Assembly: GCA_049511415.1 (NCBI GenBank)
Contig: JBEKYC010000018.1
Location: forward strand, 1 to 64,000
Origin: Bog-159 sp049511415
GTDB taxonomy: Bacteria; Acidobacteriota; Terriglobia; Bryobacterales; Bryobacteraceae
DNA: 64,000 nt
Reading direction: 5' to 3'
The number at the start of each line of letters is the position of its first letter. Position 1 is the stretch's first letter. Below, one piece after another: positions 1 to 7,787 of the stretch. The notes under the pieces were generated by a model that worked only from the letters and a program-made list of their open reading frames with translations, did no database searches and was not told where the DNA came from. The position numbers and the translations under genes were made by a program.

Positions 1-248
1 GCGATTACGGGCACCAGGCGACTGAGAGGCGGTGCAGAGGTCATCGGCTCTATTTTACATCGCTGACAACAATCTCGGAGAAGGGCCGGATTCTCCGCTA
101 TTGTGACGGCGAGGCGAGTGTCCATCACGTCGGCGGGGGCACGGAGTGGACGTTACATCGGATTATCGAAGGCGCGGCGCATCCGAAGAAGCCGCATCAT
201 GGCTCGGATCGGAGCCGCTGCGATAGAGGTGGTAGCATAGAGCCAGAG
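1..248 (+). other. Left-edge stretch upstream of the NDT-like gene
   Basis: No separate gene is visible here. The reading frame of the next gene is free of stops from position 3 up to the ATG at 249, so that protein could begin outside the window. A TAGCAT hexamer at 233-238 lies 10 nt before that ATG and would instead support a start there. The translated upstream stretch is rich in Arg, His and Gly and shows no recognisable domain. Confidence 0.4.
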
Positions 249-1208
249 ATGAAGGACGGTCGTCCGACGAACGGCAATGGCCACTCCGACTCTTTGGAGC
301 CGAGAATCCCGCGCCACTGGGCAGCCCTGGCAGGTCGCTGGTCCTTTGATTCTGCTATCTCCGTTTACCAGGGTCCTCTTGAGGATCAGCGAATGCCATT
401 CGGTCTGGCACTGAGCGAACTGCAGCTTCAGGACGGACGTGCCTGGGCGACCATCACCTTTGAGGATCTTACCGATTCGGGGTCCGCGGGGATTGTGCTT
501 GGCTTCCAGTCAGAGACGGCGAGCTACCTGAACCCTCAACTCGGCGGATGGAGATCCGCGTACGCGATGAGTGAGTTTGTCCCTGGAGAAGGTTGGAGGG
601 CAATCCGTTTGGCAGGATCTATCCAAAATCTGCAAGCCCGTAGAGCCTATGAATTGAAAATACGGCAGACAGGCCAACGGATCGTGATGCTAGTGGACGG
701 AGTTCAGATTTTTGAAGAGGTGTTGGCGAAGCCCCTCGCAGGGAATCAGGTTGGGCTCTATGCCTGGGGTCCGCACAAGATCACCTTTGAAAAACTTCAC
801 GTATTAAGCGAGCGTCCACGGGCATTCGTAGCGATGCCGTTTGAGGAGCCTTTCAACACTATGTACCGCGAGGTCATTCTTCCTGAAGGAGAACGGCTCG
901 GCCTGGACGTTATTCGCGTTGACGAACTGGCCGGGCCGGGAATCATTTTTGAAGACATAAAGAGGGAGATCTCCGAGTCCAAGGTGGTGATCGCCGAAAT
1001 TACGGCTCCTAACCAGAATGTCTTCTATGAACTAGGCTACGCCCATGCGCTCAACAAGCCAACCATTCTCTTGGCACGCCGTGGGCGGGAACTACCCTTT
1101 GACATTCGCAGCTATCGCGTGATCTTCTACGACGATACCATCGGCGGTAAGCCCGAGGTGGAACGGAATCTGATTAAGCACCTCCAGTCTGTCCTCCCGG
1201 AGATTTAG
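249..1208 (+). CDS. Beta-sandwich plus nucleoside 2-deoxyribosyltransferase-like/TIR-like protein
   Basis: A 319-residue protein of two parts. Residues about 25-185 look like a concanavalin/DUF1080-type beta sandwich: aromatic and Gly rich, with strands around WATITFEDL and IVMLVDGVQIFEE. Residues about 190-319 look like a Rossmann-type nucleoside 2-deoxyribosyltransferase or TIR-like domain: AFVAMPFEEPF at the first strand, a segment like DIKREISESKVVIAEIT, then NVFYELGYAHAL, whose Glu sits where the catalytic Glu of deoxyribosyltransferases lies, and LPFDIRSYRVIFY near the end. Such domains bind or cleave nucleotides in several signalling and defence proteins. Substrate and role here are unknown. 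There is no signal peptide, so a cytoplasmic location is likely. The frame stays open upstream, so the N-terminus is uncertain. Confidence 0.7.
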   Translation: MKDGRPTNGNGHSDSLEPRIPRHWAALAGRWSFDSAISVYQGPLEDQRMPFGLALSELQLQDGRAWATITFEDLTDSGSAGIVLGFQSETASYLNPQLGGWRSAYAMSEFVPGEGWRAIRLAGSIQNLQARRAYELKIRQTGQRIVMLVDGVQIFEEVLAKPLAGNQVGLYAWGPHKITFEKLHVLSERPRAFVAMPFEEPFNTMYREVILPEGERLGLDVIRVDELAGPGIIFEDIKREISESKVVIAEITAPNQNVFYELGYAHALNKPTILLARRGRELPFDIRSYRVIFYDDTIGGKPEVERNLIKHLQSVLPEI

Positions 1209-1484
1209 GGAGGTCGTTGCTAAACCATCTAGTGAGAGGCCGAAGGCTGGACCGGGCTGCGGGCGGTAGGACTGTCTCTCTCCTGACGGTGTCCGGTTCG
1301 GCGGCTGGCCCAAGAACCGCCTCAACGCCGCCCGTCTTGCGAGACGATGAAGTACGTTAGCGTCAACCAACCGACTTATGGCTCCGGCCTGCTTTCAACC
1401 AGGGTACAGCACATTCCGTGCTCGGAAGCGCCCCTCGGTGTGACCACAACTCCCCTCCCACCTCGCCTGTTACAATTGCCCCAA
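1209..1484. other. Intergenic region, 276 bp
   Basis: No intact gene. A short frame at about 1275-1349 (+) would end in GGWPKNRLNAARLARR and reads like the C-terminal tail of a lost gene, but nothing upstream supports it. The 3' end holds the probable promoter of the thioesterase gene. Confidence 0.4.
1471..1476 (+). promoter_or_regulatory. Putative -10 of the thioesterase gene (leaderless type)
   Basis: TACAAT lies 8 nt before the ATG at 1485, so transcription would start at or next to the start codon. No Shine-Dalgarno sequence is present. Confidence 0.5.
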
Positions 1485-1919
1485 ATGCCCCCCCAGGAGA
1501 CCCGCATCCGCGTCCGCTACGCCGAAACCGACCAGATGGGCATCGTCTACTACGCCAATTATCTCGTCTGGATGGAGGTCGGCCGCGTCGCATATTGCAA
1601 GGCCGCCGGCTTCGAGTACAAGCACATGGAACTCGAAGACGGCGTGCTCCTGGCAGTCGCCGAAGCCCATTGCCGCTACGCCTCGCCCGCGCGCTTCGAC
1701 GAAGAAGTCGTCATCCGCACCTGGGTCGCCGAGGCCAACCCGCGCATGGTGCGCTTCGCCTACGAGATGCGCCTGGCCGAGGGCGGGCGTAAGCTGGCCA
1801 CCGGCGAAACCAAACACATCTTCCTAAGCCGCGATCTGCGCCCCTGCCGCATGCCGGAAAAATATCGCGATAAGTTCGCCATCCATGCACCCGGAACAGA
1901 TCAAGAACCTGGCGCATGA
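1485..1919 (+). CDS. Acyl-CoA thioesterase, YbgC/4-hydroxybenzoyl-CoA thioesterase family
   Basis: A single hotdog-fold domain of 144 residues, typical for the family. It opens with RVRYAETDQMGIVYYANYL, where the Asp after YAET is the expected catalytic acid and the YYANYL helix is the family hallmark. It probably hydrolyses short or medium acyl-CoA thioesters in the cytoplasm. The frame extends upstream to 1347, but that part is Pro/Leu rich and unlike the family; the ATG at 1485 has a TACAAT box 8 nt upstream and puts the conserved strand at the N-terminus. The 3' end overlaps the start of queG by 35 bp, suggesting co-transcription. No tol-pal genes are nearby, so a YbgC role in that system cannot be claimed. 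Confidence 0.85.
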   Translation: MPPQETRIRVRYAETDQMGIVYYANYLVWMEVGRVAYCKAAGFEYKHMELEDGVLLAVAEAHCRYASPARFDEEVVIRTWVAEANPRMVRFAYEMRLAEGGRKLATGETKHIFLSRDLRPCRMPEKYRDKFAIHAPGTDQEPGA

Positions 1920-2943
1920 GTCCGGCTTCGAACTCGCCGGCATCGCCGCGGCCGCGCCCGTTCCCGAAGCCCGCTACTACCGCCAGTGGGCCGCCGGCGG
2001 CTTCGCGGGCGAGATGCGCTACCTGACCGATCGCCGCGCCGCCGTCCGCGACGATCCCCGCAACCTGCTGCCATCCGCGCGGTCGATCCTTTGCGTGGGC
2101 AAGCTCTATAACGGTCCGCAGCCCTATTCCACGCGCTTCGCCGGCGACGACCTCGGCTGGATTTCGCGCTACGCCTGGGGTCAGGATTATCACGACGTGT
2201 TGCGCCGCGGCCTGGCCCACCTGGACGAGCGCCTGCGCGCCGTATCGTCCGAGCCGTTCGAGTCGCGGATCTGCGTGGACACCGCGCCCATCCTCGAACG
2301 CGCCTACGCGCGCCACGCCGGCCTAGGCTGGATCGCCAAAAATACCTGCCTGATCAACCAGGCCATGGGATCGTGGTTCTTCCTGGGCGAACTGCTCCTC
2401 TCGCTCGACCTGCCGCCGGACCAGCCCCCGCCCGATCGTTGCGGCACGTGTACGCGCTGCATCGATGCCTGTCCCACCGCGGCCATCGTGCCCACGGGTC
2501 TCGCCGAAGGCCCGGCCTGGGCGCTCGATGCGCGCCTCTGCATCTCGTACTTCACCATCGAGCTGCGCGGAACGGTGCCAGAAGCCCTGCGTCCGGGCGT
2601 CGGCCATCACGTCTTCGGCTGCGATATCTGTCAGGATGTCTGCCCCTGGAATCGCCGCTCGCCCGTCACCGCCGACCCGGCCTTCGCGCCCGCGCACTTC
2701 GCCCCGCCGCTGGAGCAACTGGCTGCGCTTTCCGAAGACGAATTCCGCGCGATGTTCCGCGATACCCCCATCCCCCGCGCGCGCTACTCCGGCTTCCTGC
2801 GCAATGTAGCCATCGCCATGGGGAACGCCAACCACGAGAAGCTTCGCGCGCCGCTGGAAAAGCTGGCATCTTCACCCGACCCATTGGTGTCGGAATCCGC
2901 ACGCTGGGCGCTATCGCGATTAACGCCATCGCCGGTATCATAG
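1885..2943 (+). CDS. queG: Epoxyqueuosine reductase QueG
   Basis: Catalyses the last step of queuosine synthesis, reducing epoxyqueuosine to queuosine in tRNA with cobalamin and two [4Fe-4S] clusters. The 352-residue length fits the family. The first ferredoxin-type cluster is CGTCTRCIDACP (Cys186, 189, 192, 196). The second uses Cys219 and FGCDICQDVCPWN (Cys246, 249, 253). The region VDTAPILERAYA around residue 131 carries the conserved Asp. The gene begins inside the 3' end of the thioesterase gene and the VCBS gene follows 3 bp after its stop. queA lies about 10 kb downstream in the same window but not in the same operon. Confidence 0.95.
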   Translation: MHPEQIKNLAHESGFELAGIAAAAPVPEARYYRQWAAGGFAGEMRYLTDRRAAVRDDPRNLLPSARSILCVGKLYNGPQPYSTRFAGDDLGWISRYAWGQDYHDVLRRGLAHLDERLRAVSSEPFESRICVDTAPILERAYARHAGLGWIAKNTCLINQAMGSWFFLGELLLSLDLPPDQPPPDRCGTCTRCIDACPTAAIVPTGLAEGPAWALDARLCISYFTIELRGTVPEALRPGVGHHVFGCDICQDVCPWNRRSPVTADPAFAPAHFAPPLEQLAALSEDEFRAMFRDTPIPRARYSGFLRNVAIAMGNANHEKLRAPLEKLASSPDPLVSESARWALSRLTPSPVS

Positions 2944-2946
2944 GCT

Positions 2947-5058
2947 ATGCCAAGATATGGCCGGCTAACTGCGTGTGCCTGCGGCACGCTCGTCCTTCTC
3001 ACCGCCTCCGCGCAAACAGTCTCTTTCAACTCGCCGCGAGTTTATGCCGGCGCCAGCCCGTTCGCCATCGCCGACTTCAACGGCGACGGCACGCCCGATA
3101 TCGCCACGGTCGCCGGCGACCCATACCCGCATACGCCCGCCTATGTAACCGTCCTGTTGGGCAACGGCGACGGCAGTTTCCGGCCCACCATCAAGGATGC
3201 CGTGGGACAAGGCCAGATCCGCTCGCTGGCCGCCGCGGACTTGAACGGCGACGGCAAATTGGACCTCGCCATCGCCAACGGCATCAACGTGGCAGTCCTG
3301 CTGGGCAATGGCGACGGCACGTTCCAGCCCGCGGTCGAATACTCCGTCGGCGGCACGGCCACCTTTGTGGCGATCGCGGATTTCAATGGCGACGGCCAAC
3401 CCGACCTGGCCGTCACCGACGCCCAGCACAACACCATCGCAATCCTCTTGAACAGCGGCCATGGCGTCTTCGGACCAGCCACCGCGTTCCCCGTCGGACC
3501 TTCGCCGGTCTCCATAGCCGTCGCCGACTTCAACGGCGATGGCAAGCCCGATCTGGCTGTCGCCAACGAAGGCTATCCCGAAAAGAGCATTCAAGGCTGG
3601 ATCTCCGTGCTGCTGAATACCGGCGGCGGCTCGTTCGCTCCCGCCGTCAATTACGGCTCCGGCAGCTACCGCTCGATTGTGACCGGCGATTTCAATCGCG
3701 ATGGCAAACAGGATCTGGCCGCGGCCGACTATTATCAACAAGCCGCCGCCGTCATGCTGGGCAACGGCAACGGCACTTTCCAGCCGGCCGCCAACTATCC
3801 CGCGGGCGAAGCCGTGCGCTGGCTAACCGTCGGCGATTTCAACGGCGATGGCATCCCCGACTTGGCCGCCGATACCGGATGGCTGCTCACCGGCAATGGC
3901 GACGGCAGCTTCGCGCACACGGCGAATTTCCCCCTGGCTTTGCCTTGCAATGCCGTGCTGGCCGCGGATTTCAACGGCGATGGTCACCTGGATCTGGCGC
4001 CTGCCAGCGATAGCCAAATCCTCATTGTGCTGGGCAGCGGCGCGGGCACGTTTCAAAGAGCCGTCACCAACACCGTTCCCAACTCGCCGTGGGCGCTGGC
4101 CAAGGGCGATTTCAACGGCGATGGCCATCTCGACCTGGCCGTGGCCAATCTGGTGAACGTTTCGATTTTGCTGGGCAACGGCGACGGCACTCTGCAGCCG
4201 CCTATCGGCTACAGCGCGGGAAACCTGCCCAGCGCGCTGGTCGCGGGCGATTTCAATAACGACGGCAAGCTGGACCTCGCCGTAACCAGCTTCGCGGGCG
4301 ACGCGGGTGAACTGGCCATGGTATCCATTCTCCTGGGGAATGGCGACGGGACCTTTCAACCGCCCACCACCTTCACCATTGGAACCGGAGTCACTTCAGT
4401 AGTCGCCGCGGATTTCAATCACGATGGCAACCTCGATCTGGCCGTATCGCTGGGCGACTCCCTGGCCATCCTCCTGGGCAATGGCGACGGCACTTTTCAA
4501 CCGGCCATGTATTACGGCGTGGGCGGTTCTCTCGCGCTCGGCGATTTCAATCATGATGGCGCCATCGATCTGGCGGTGGTGAGCGTCGAAAACGTGTATA
4601 TCCTGCTGGGCGTCGGCAACGGCACGTTCCGGCCACCGGTGGGCTACGCCGTTCCCGGAGAGCCCACGGGACTGGCGGTCGGCGACTTCAATCGCGATGG
4701 CAATCAGGATATCGTCGTAGCCGGCTTCCCGGATTCCGCCCTGCTGCTCGGCAACGGCGACGGCACATTCCAGCACTTCTCAAACCTGGGAGAAAGCTTC
4801 AGCGGCAACTCCGTTGCGGTGGGAGATTTCAATCATGACGGCAACCTGGACCTGGCATTGATCGGCAGCAGCGCGGATACCGTCTCCATTGCGCTCGGCA
4901 ACGGCGACGCTACTTTTCAATCGCCTCAAATCTTCGCCGTCGGCGCCGAACCGCGCTCGGCGATCGTAGCCGTCTTGACGCCCGGCGGCCAGCCGGATCT
5001 GGTGGTCGCCAACGAATTCCAAAGCATTTCCGTTTTGCTGAACACCACAAAACCTTAA
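2947..5058 (+). CDS. Secreted FG-GAP/VCBS-repeat protein, probable double beta-propeller
   Basis: A 703-residue exported protein. Residues 1-23 form a signal peptide (short basic start, hydrophobic stretch, AQT before the mature end). The rest is a run of about 45-residue repeats, each with a calcium-binding-like loop (DFNGDG, DFNHDG, DFNRDG or DLNGDG) and LLGNGDGTFQP. I count 13 canonical loops and a last degenerate one (VLTPGGQPDLVV), giving 14, which would make two seven-bladed propellers. Such integrin-like repeats are common in Acidobacteriota, and the ligand is unknown. No catalytic motif is visible. A TATCAT hexamer lies 5 nt upstream of the ATG. The gene may also be read through from queG. 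Confidence 0.85.
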   Translation: MPRYGRLTACACGTLVLLTASAQTVSFNSPRVYAGASPFAIADFNGDGTPDIATVAGDPYPHTPAYVTVLLGNGDGSFRPTIKDAVGQGQIRSLAAADLNGDGKLDLAIANGINVAVLLGNGDGTFQPAVEYSVGGTATFVAIADFNGDGQPDLAVTDAQHNTIAILLNSGHGVFGPATAFPVGPSPVSIAVADFNGDGKPDLAVANEGYPEKSIQGWISVLLNTGGGSFAPAVNYGSGSYRSIVTGDFNRDGKQDLAAADYYQQAAAVMLGNGNGTFQPAANYPAGEAVRWLTVGDFNGDGIPDLAADTGWLLTGNGDGSFAHTANFPLALPCNAVLAADFNGDGHLDLAPASDSQILIVLGSGAGTFQRAVTNTVPNSPWALAKGDFNGDGHLDLAVANLVNVSILLGNGDGTLQPPIGYSAGNLPSALVAGDFNNDGKLDLAVTSFAGDAGELAMVSILLGNGDGTFQPPTTFTIGTGVTSVVAADFNHDGNLDLAVSLGDSLAILLGNGDGTFQPAMYYGVGGSLALGDFNHDGAIDLAVVSVENVYILLGVGNGTFRPPVGYAVPGEPTGLAVGDFNRDGNQDIVVAGFPDSALLLGNGDGTFQHFSNLGESFSGNSVAVGDFNHDGNLDLALIGSSADTVSIALGNGDATFQSPQIFAVGAEPRSAIVAVLTPGGQPDLVVANEFQSISVLLNTTKP

Positions 5059-5072
5059 ACTCTTGGACGTGG

Positions 5073-5100
5073 GGCAGACCATCGTTTTCCGTGGTCTGCC
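5073..5100. repeat. Dispersed palindromic repeat, copy 1
   Basis: Perfect 9-bp inverted repeat GGCAGACCA/TGGTCTGCC with the 10-nt loop TCGTTTTCCG, preceded by CGTGG and followed by TTCTT. It lies between two convergent genes and could act as a terminator. Nearly the same element occurs at 12141-12168, with a third, diverged copy at 17546-17573. Confidence 0.75.
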
Positions 5101-5141
5101 TTCTTAGATCGAGAACCGGCGCATGCTTCGTAAGGTTGGCT

Positions 5142-7004
5142 TCATGGACGCGTCACACTCCCGGCGCTGTCATGATCCCAAATCGTGGCATCCGCACCCG
5201 ACAACGTCCGGAACAGCTTGAAATACGGCCCTGCCTGCGCCTGATGGCCGTCGTGATCCAGCACCTTGCCGCGCAACAAAAACAGCCGCGGAAAATACAG
5301 CGAATGGAACATGGGGAAGCCTGTCGCCGATGGCAGCGGGGTCAGACGCAGCAGGGGTTCCGCTTTCTGCCACTGCCCCGTCTCCACGTAAGCCCACGCC
5401 AGCAGCAAGCCCAGCCCGTCATCCAGTTCGCCCGTCGGTTGCGCGTAGATTTGTTGCAGCGCCTCGGCTGCCGGCTGAAACTGCCGGGCGAAGAGCATTG
5501 CGTACGCGCGCGCATAAGCCCGCAATGCGGGCTGCGCCGGCGGGCTCGCTTGATCCGGTTGCGCCAGGTAGGCCACCAGTTGGGCGATAGGCGCGTTGGC
5601 CGCGCCGGCTTCCGCCAGCTTCTGCGCGTGTTCCGCGGCGCGCTCGCGGTTGCCCAGTTCCAGCAGCCACAACGCGGCTTGCGCATCGGCGCGGGTCTCG
5701 CCGTGCGCCAATTGTTCCAAGCCGTCGATGGCCGCGCGCCGCGAGCCGGTGGCCCATAACCACGCCGCCGCATCGTAAGGCGCATTCGGATCGCGCGCCG
5801 CGCGTCTTCCCTCCAGGTACTTGTGGAACAGCCCCGTCGCGCCCGCCACATCGCCCGACATCAGGCGCGCCTGCGCGGCCTTCAACAAGGTGCCGCCATT
5901 CAGAAATGCGGCCGACCGGGCGTGCGCCGCCATGTAGAACTGCTCGGCTTCCCCGAAGTGGCCCAATGCAAAATGGACGTCGCCCAGCGAATCCAGCGGA
6001 TTCGGCTCCTTCGGCCGCAGTTGCTCGTAGCCGCGCAGCACGCGTATGGCGGTGGGCAGGTCCCCCGCGAATGCCGCCGCGTAGCCCATGGTGTTCAGAG
6101 CCAGAATATCGTCGGGACGCAGTGTCAGCCCGCGCCGGAACTCCACGATCGCGCCGTTGTAATCGCGCATGCGCATCAGCGTTTCGGCCAGCGATCGATG
6201 GTAATTCGGATTGGCCGGATCGAGAAGCGCCAGCGCCCGCCGCGCCGCCACCTGCGCGGAAAAATCTCCATGCAGGAGCGCGGTATCCAGATCCAGCGTC
6301 GCGCGGTCCATTTCCGAAAAACGATCCGCATGCGCGCGCGCCAGTGCCAGGATGTTCTCAGCCTCGGGGCGATTGTGCCGGGCCAGAGCCTCGTCCAGCC
6401 ACAGGAGCCATGCCCCGCCAAAACCCGGGTCGGCGGAAGTAGCTTGCGCAAAGTCCTGCGCGGCCGCCGCGGCATCGGGAGCATCCAGCGCGTTGGCATA
6501 AGCACGCAGCGCCTCCGGGTTGCGTGTGTCGAACTGCCGGCTGCCTCCCAACGCCCGTGCCAGAGCATCGGCTGCGCCAAAAATTCCGCCGTCGGCCGTC
6601 GCGCTTTGGACCACTTTATGAGTGGCCAGATCCTCTTCCACCGCGGTCGCGTGCAAAGTGCCGCGCACCACCGAGAAGTAACCGTACACCGCGTGGTTGG
6701 CCCCCGCCACCAGCGTCTGGGTCCGTTCGCTCGAAATGCCCGGCGCCGCGGCGCGCGAGCCCAACGTGCCATCGAACGCATGCAGGGTAGGGAATTGGAT
6801 CACGCCGCGTGCCCGCGACCCTTCCAGTTCACTCGCTAGGATTTCCGAAAAACCGCGGCCCATCCAGTCCAGCGCGGGATCGCCGGAGAGATTCTCGAAT
6901 CGCAGAATGGCTAGTTGCGGCGTCACCTGCTGGCTGTCGCGGGTGCACGCAGTAGAAAAAGCAAACAGACAAAACAGCAGGCCGCCGGATTTCCTACAAA
7001 ACAC
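5142..7004 (-). CDS. TPR-repeat lipoprotein with N-terminal TolB/adenylate-cyclase-associated-like domain
   Basis: A 620-residue protein. Its first 20 residues form a lipoprotein signal ending in FSTAC, with Cys20 as the lipidation site, so it is probably membrane anchored outside the cytoplasm. Residues about 30-130 resemble the domain that often precedes TPRs (LAILRFENLSGDPALDWMG). Residues about 160-560 are tetratricopeptide repeats with the typical pattern (for example ALNTMGYAAAFAGDLPTAI), which suggests a scaffold role. Its start overlaps the end of the upstream TPR gene by 11 bp, so the two are probably translated from one mRNA together with the PBP gene. No enzymatic motif is seen. 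Confidence 0.75.
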   Translation of the reverse strand: MFCRKSGGLLFCLFAFSTACTRDSQQVTPQLAILRFENLSGDPALDWMGRGFSEILASELEGSRARGVIQFPTLHAFDGTLGSRAAAPGISSERTQTLVAGANHAVYGYFSVVRGTLHATAVEEDLATHKVVQSATADGGIFGAADALARALGGSRQFDTRNPEALRAYANALDAPDAAAAAQDFAQATSADPGFGGAWLLWLDEALARHNRPEAENILALARAHADRFSEMDRATLDLDTALLHGDFSAQVAARRALALLDPANPNYHRSLAETLMRMRDYNGAIVEFRRGLTLRPDDILALNTMGYAAAFAGDLPTAIRVLRGYEQLRPKEPNPLDSLGDVHFALGHFGEAEQFYMAAHARSAAFLNGGTLLKAAQARLMSGDVAGATGLFHKYLEGRRAARDPNAPYDAAAWLWATGSRRAAIDGLEQLAHGETRADAQAALWLLELGNRERAAEHAQKLAEAGAANAPIAQLVAYLAQPDQASPPAQPALRAYARAYAMLFARQFQPAAEALQQIYAQPTGELDDGLGLLLAWAYVETGQWQKAEPLLRLTPLPSATGFPMFHSLYFPRLFLLRGKVLDHDGHQAQAGPYFKLFRTLSGADATIWDHDSAGSVTRP

Positions 7005-7770
7005 GCGGCTCCAGCGTGAGCAGCTCCTTAAACTCGGGCAGATCGCGCAACGCCGCGAATTCCGGATCCTGCATCAGCTTCTTGCGGTCCGTGAAGCCTT
7101 CTTCCAACGCCTTGCGGATATACAGCAGCGCGCGATCCTTCTGGCCCTCTTTGGCGTAAACCTTGGCCAGATAATAGTGGAATTTGGCGCGTTCGTCCAC
7201 CGTGCGCTCCTGCAGCAAAACGCCGTAGGTGCTGTGGTGTTCGAACACCTCGGGATCGAGCTGCAACGCCCGGTCGTAGGCCGCCGCCGCGTCCTTGTAC
7301 TTCTTTTCCGCGAAATAGGCGGTGCCCAGGTTGCTGAAGATCGACGCCGAATCCGGCGCCAGCTTCAACGAGCGCTTGTACAGGCCGATCGCCCGGCCAT
7401 AGTGTTTCTGGGCATAGTAAACCGTGCCCAGATTGTTGATGGCCTCGGGATATTTGCCATCCAGGTGAATGGCGCGCCGGTAGCGCTTCATGGCCGCATC
7501 CAACTGCAGCATCTGGTGATAGGCAATGCCCATCTTGTTCCAGATGATGGCGGAGCTTTGCGGCGCCTCCCCATAGGTTTCGATGGCTTCCCGGTACATC
7601 TTGCGGGCCATGAAGACGTCCCCGCGCTGCTCCGGTGTCAGCGGCTGGAGAGGAATAACGGGCGTGGCGTTAGCCGGCTCCGTGCCGGCCGGCGGAACGG
7701 TATCCTGGGCAAACACACCGGAAACCAGAAAAGCTGCAAAGGTTACGACGAGGTAGCGAGCGGAAACCAT
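6994..7770 (-). CDS. Exported TPR-repeat protein
   Basis: A 258-residue TPR protein with a signal peptide at residues 1-21 (hydrophobic VVTFAAFLVSGVFAQ). At least four TPR units follow between residues about 45 and 190 (for example YPEAINNLGTVYYAQKHYGRA). I chose the ATG at 7770 because GGGAGG precedes it by 4 nt; an upstream ATG at 7788 overlaps the stop codon of the PBP gene and would put that Shine-Dalgarno inside the coding region. It sits between the PBP gene and a second TPR gene in one minus-strand operon. A role linked to cell-wall assembly is suggested only by context. Confidence 0.75.
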   Translation of the reverse strand: MVSARYLVVTFAAFLVSGVFAQDTVPPAGTEPANATPVIPLQPLTPEQRGDVFMARKMYREAIETYGEAPQSSAIIWNKMGIAYHQMLQLDAAMKRYRRAIHLDGKYPEAINNLGTVYYAQKHYGRAIGLYKRSLKLAPDSASIFSNLGTAYFAEKKYKDAAAAYDRALQLDPEVFEHHSTYGVLLQERTVDERAKFHYYLAKVYAKEGQKDRALLYIRKALEEGFTDRKKLMQDPEFAALRDLPEFKELLTLEPRVL

Positions 7771-7787
7771 ATGGCCTCCCTTTAGCA

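Noticed and set aside
1275..1349. Short tail GGWPKNRLNAARLARR before the thioesterase gene
   Set aside because: Looks like a gene end, but a stop lies just upstream and no start or family can be named.
2373..4013. Long open frame on the plus strand across queG and the VCBS gene
   Set aside because: Runs in a shifted frame of two clear genes; Arg/Pro/Ala rich, without family motifs. It arises from the GC-rich codon pattern.
3060..4860. DNA-level repeats in the VCBS gene as a repeat array
   Set aside because: The repeats are coding (DFNGDG loops) and explained by the protein.
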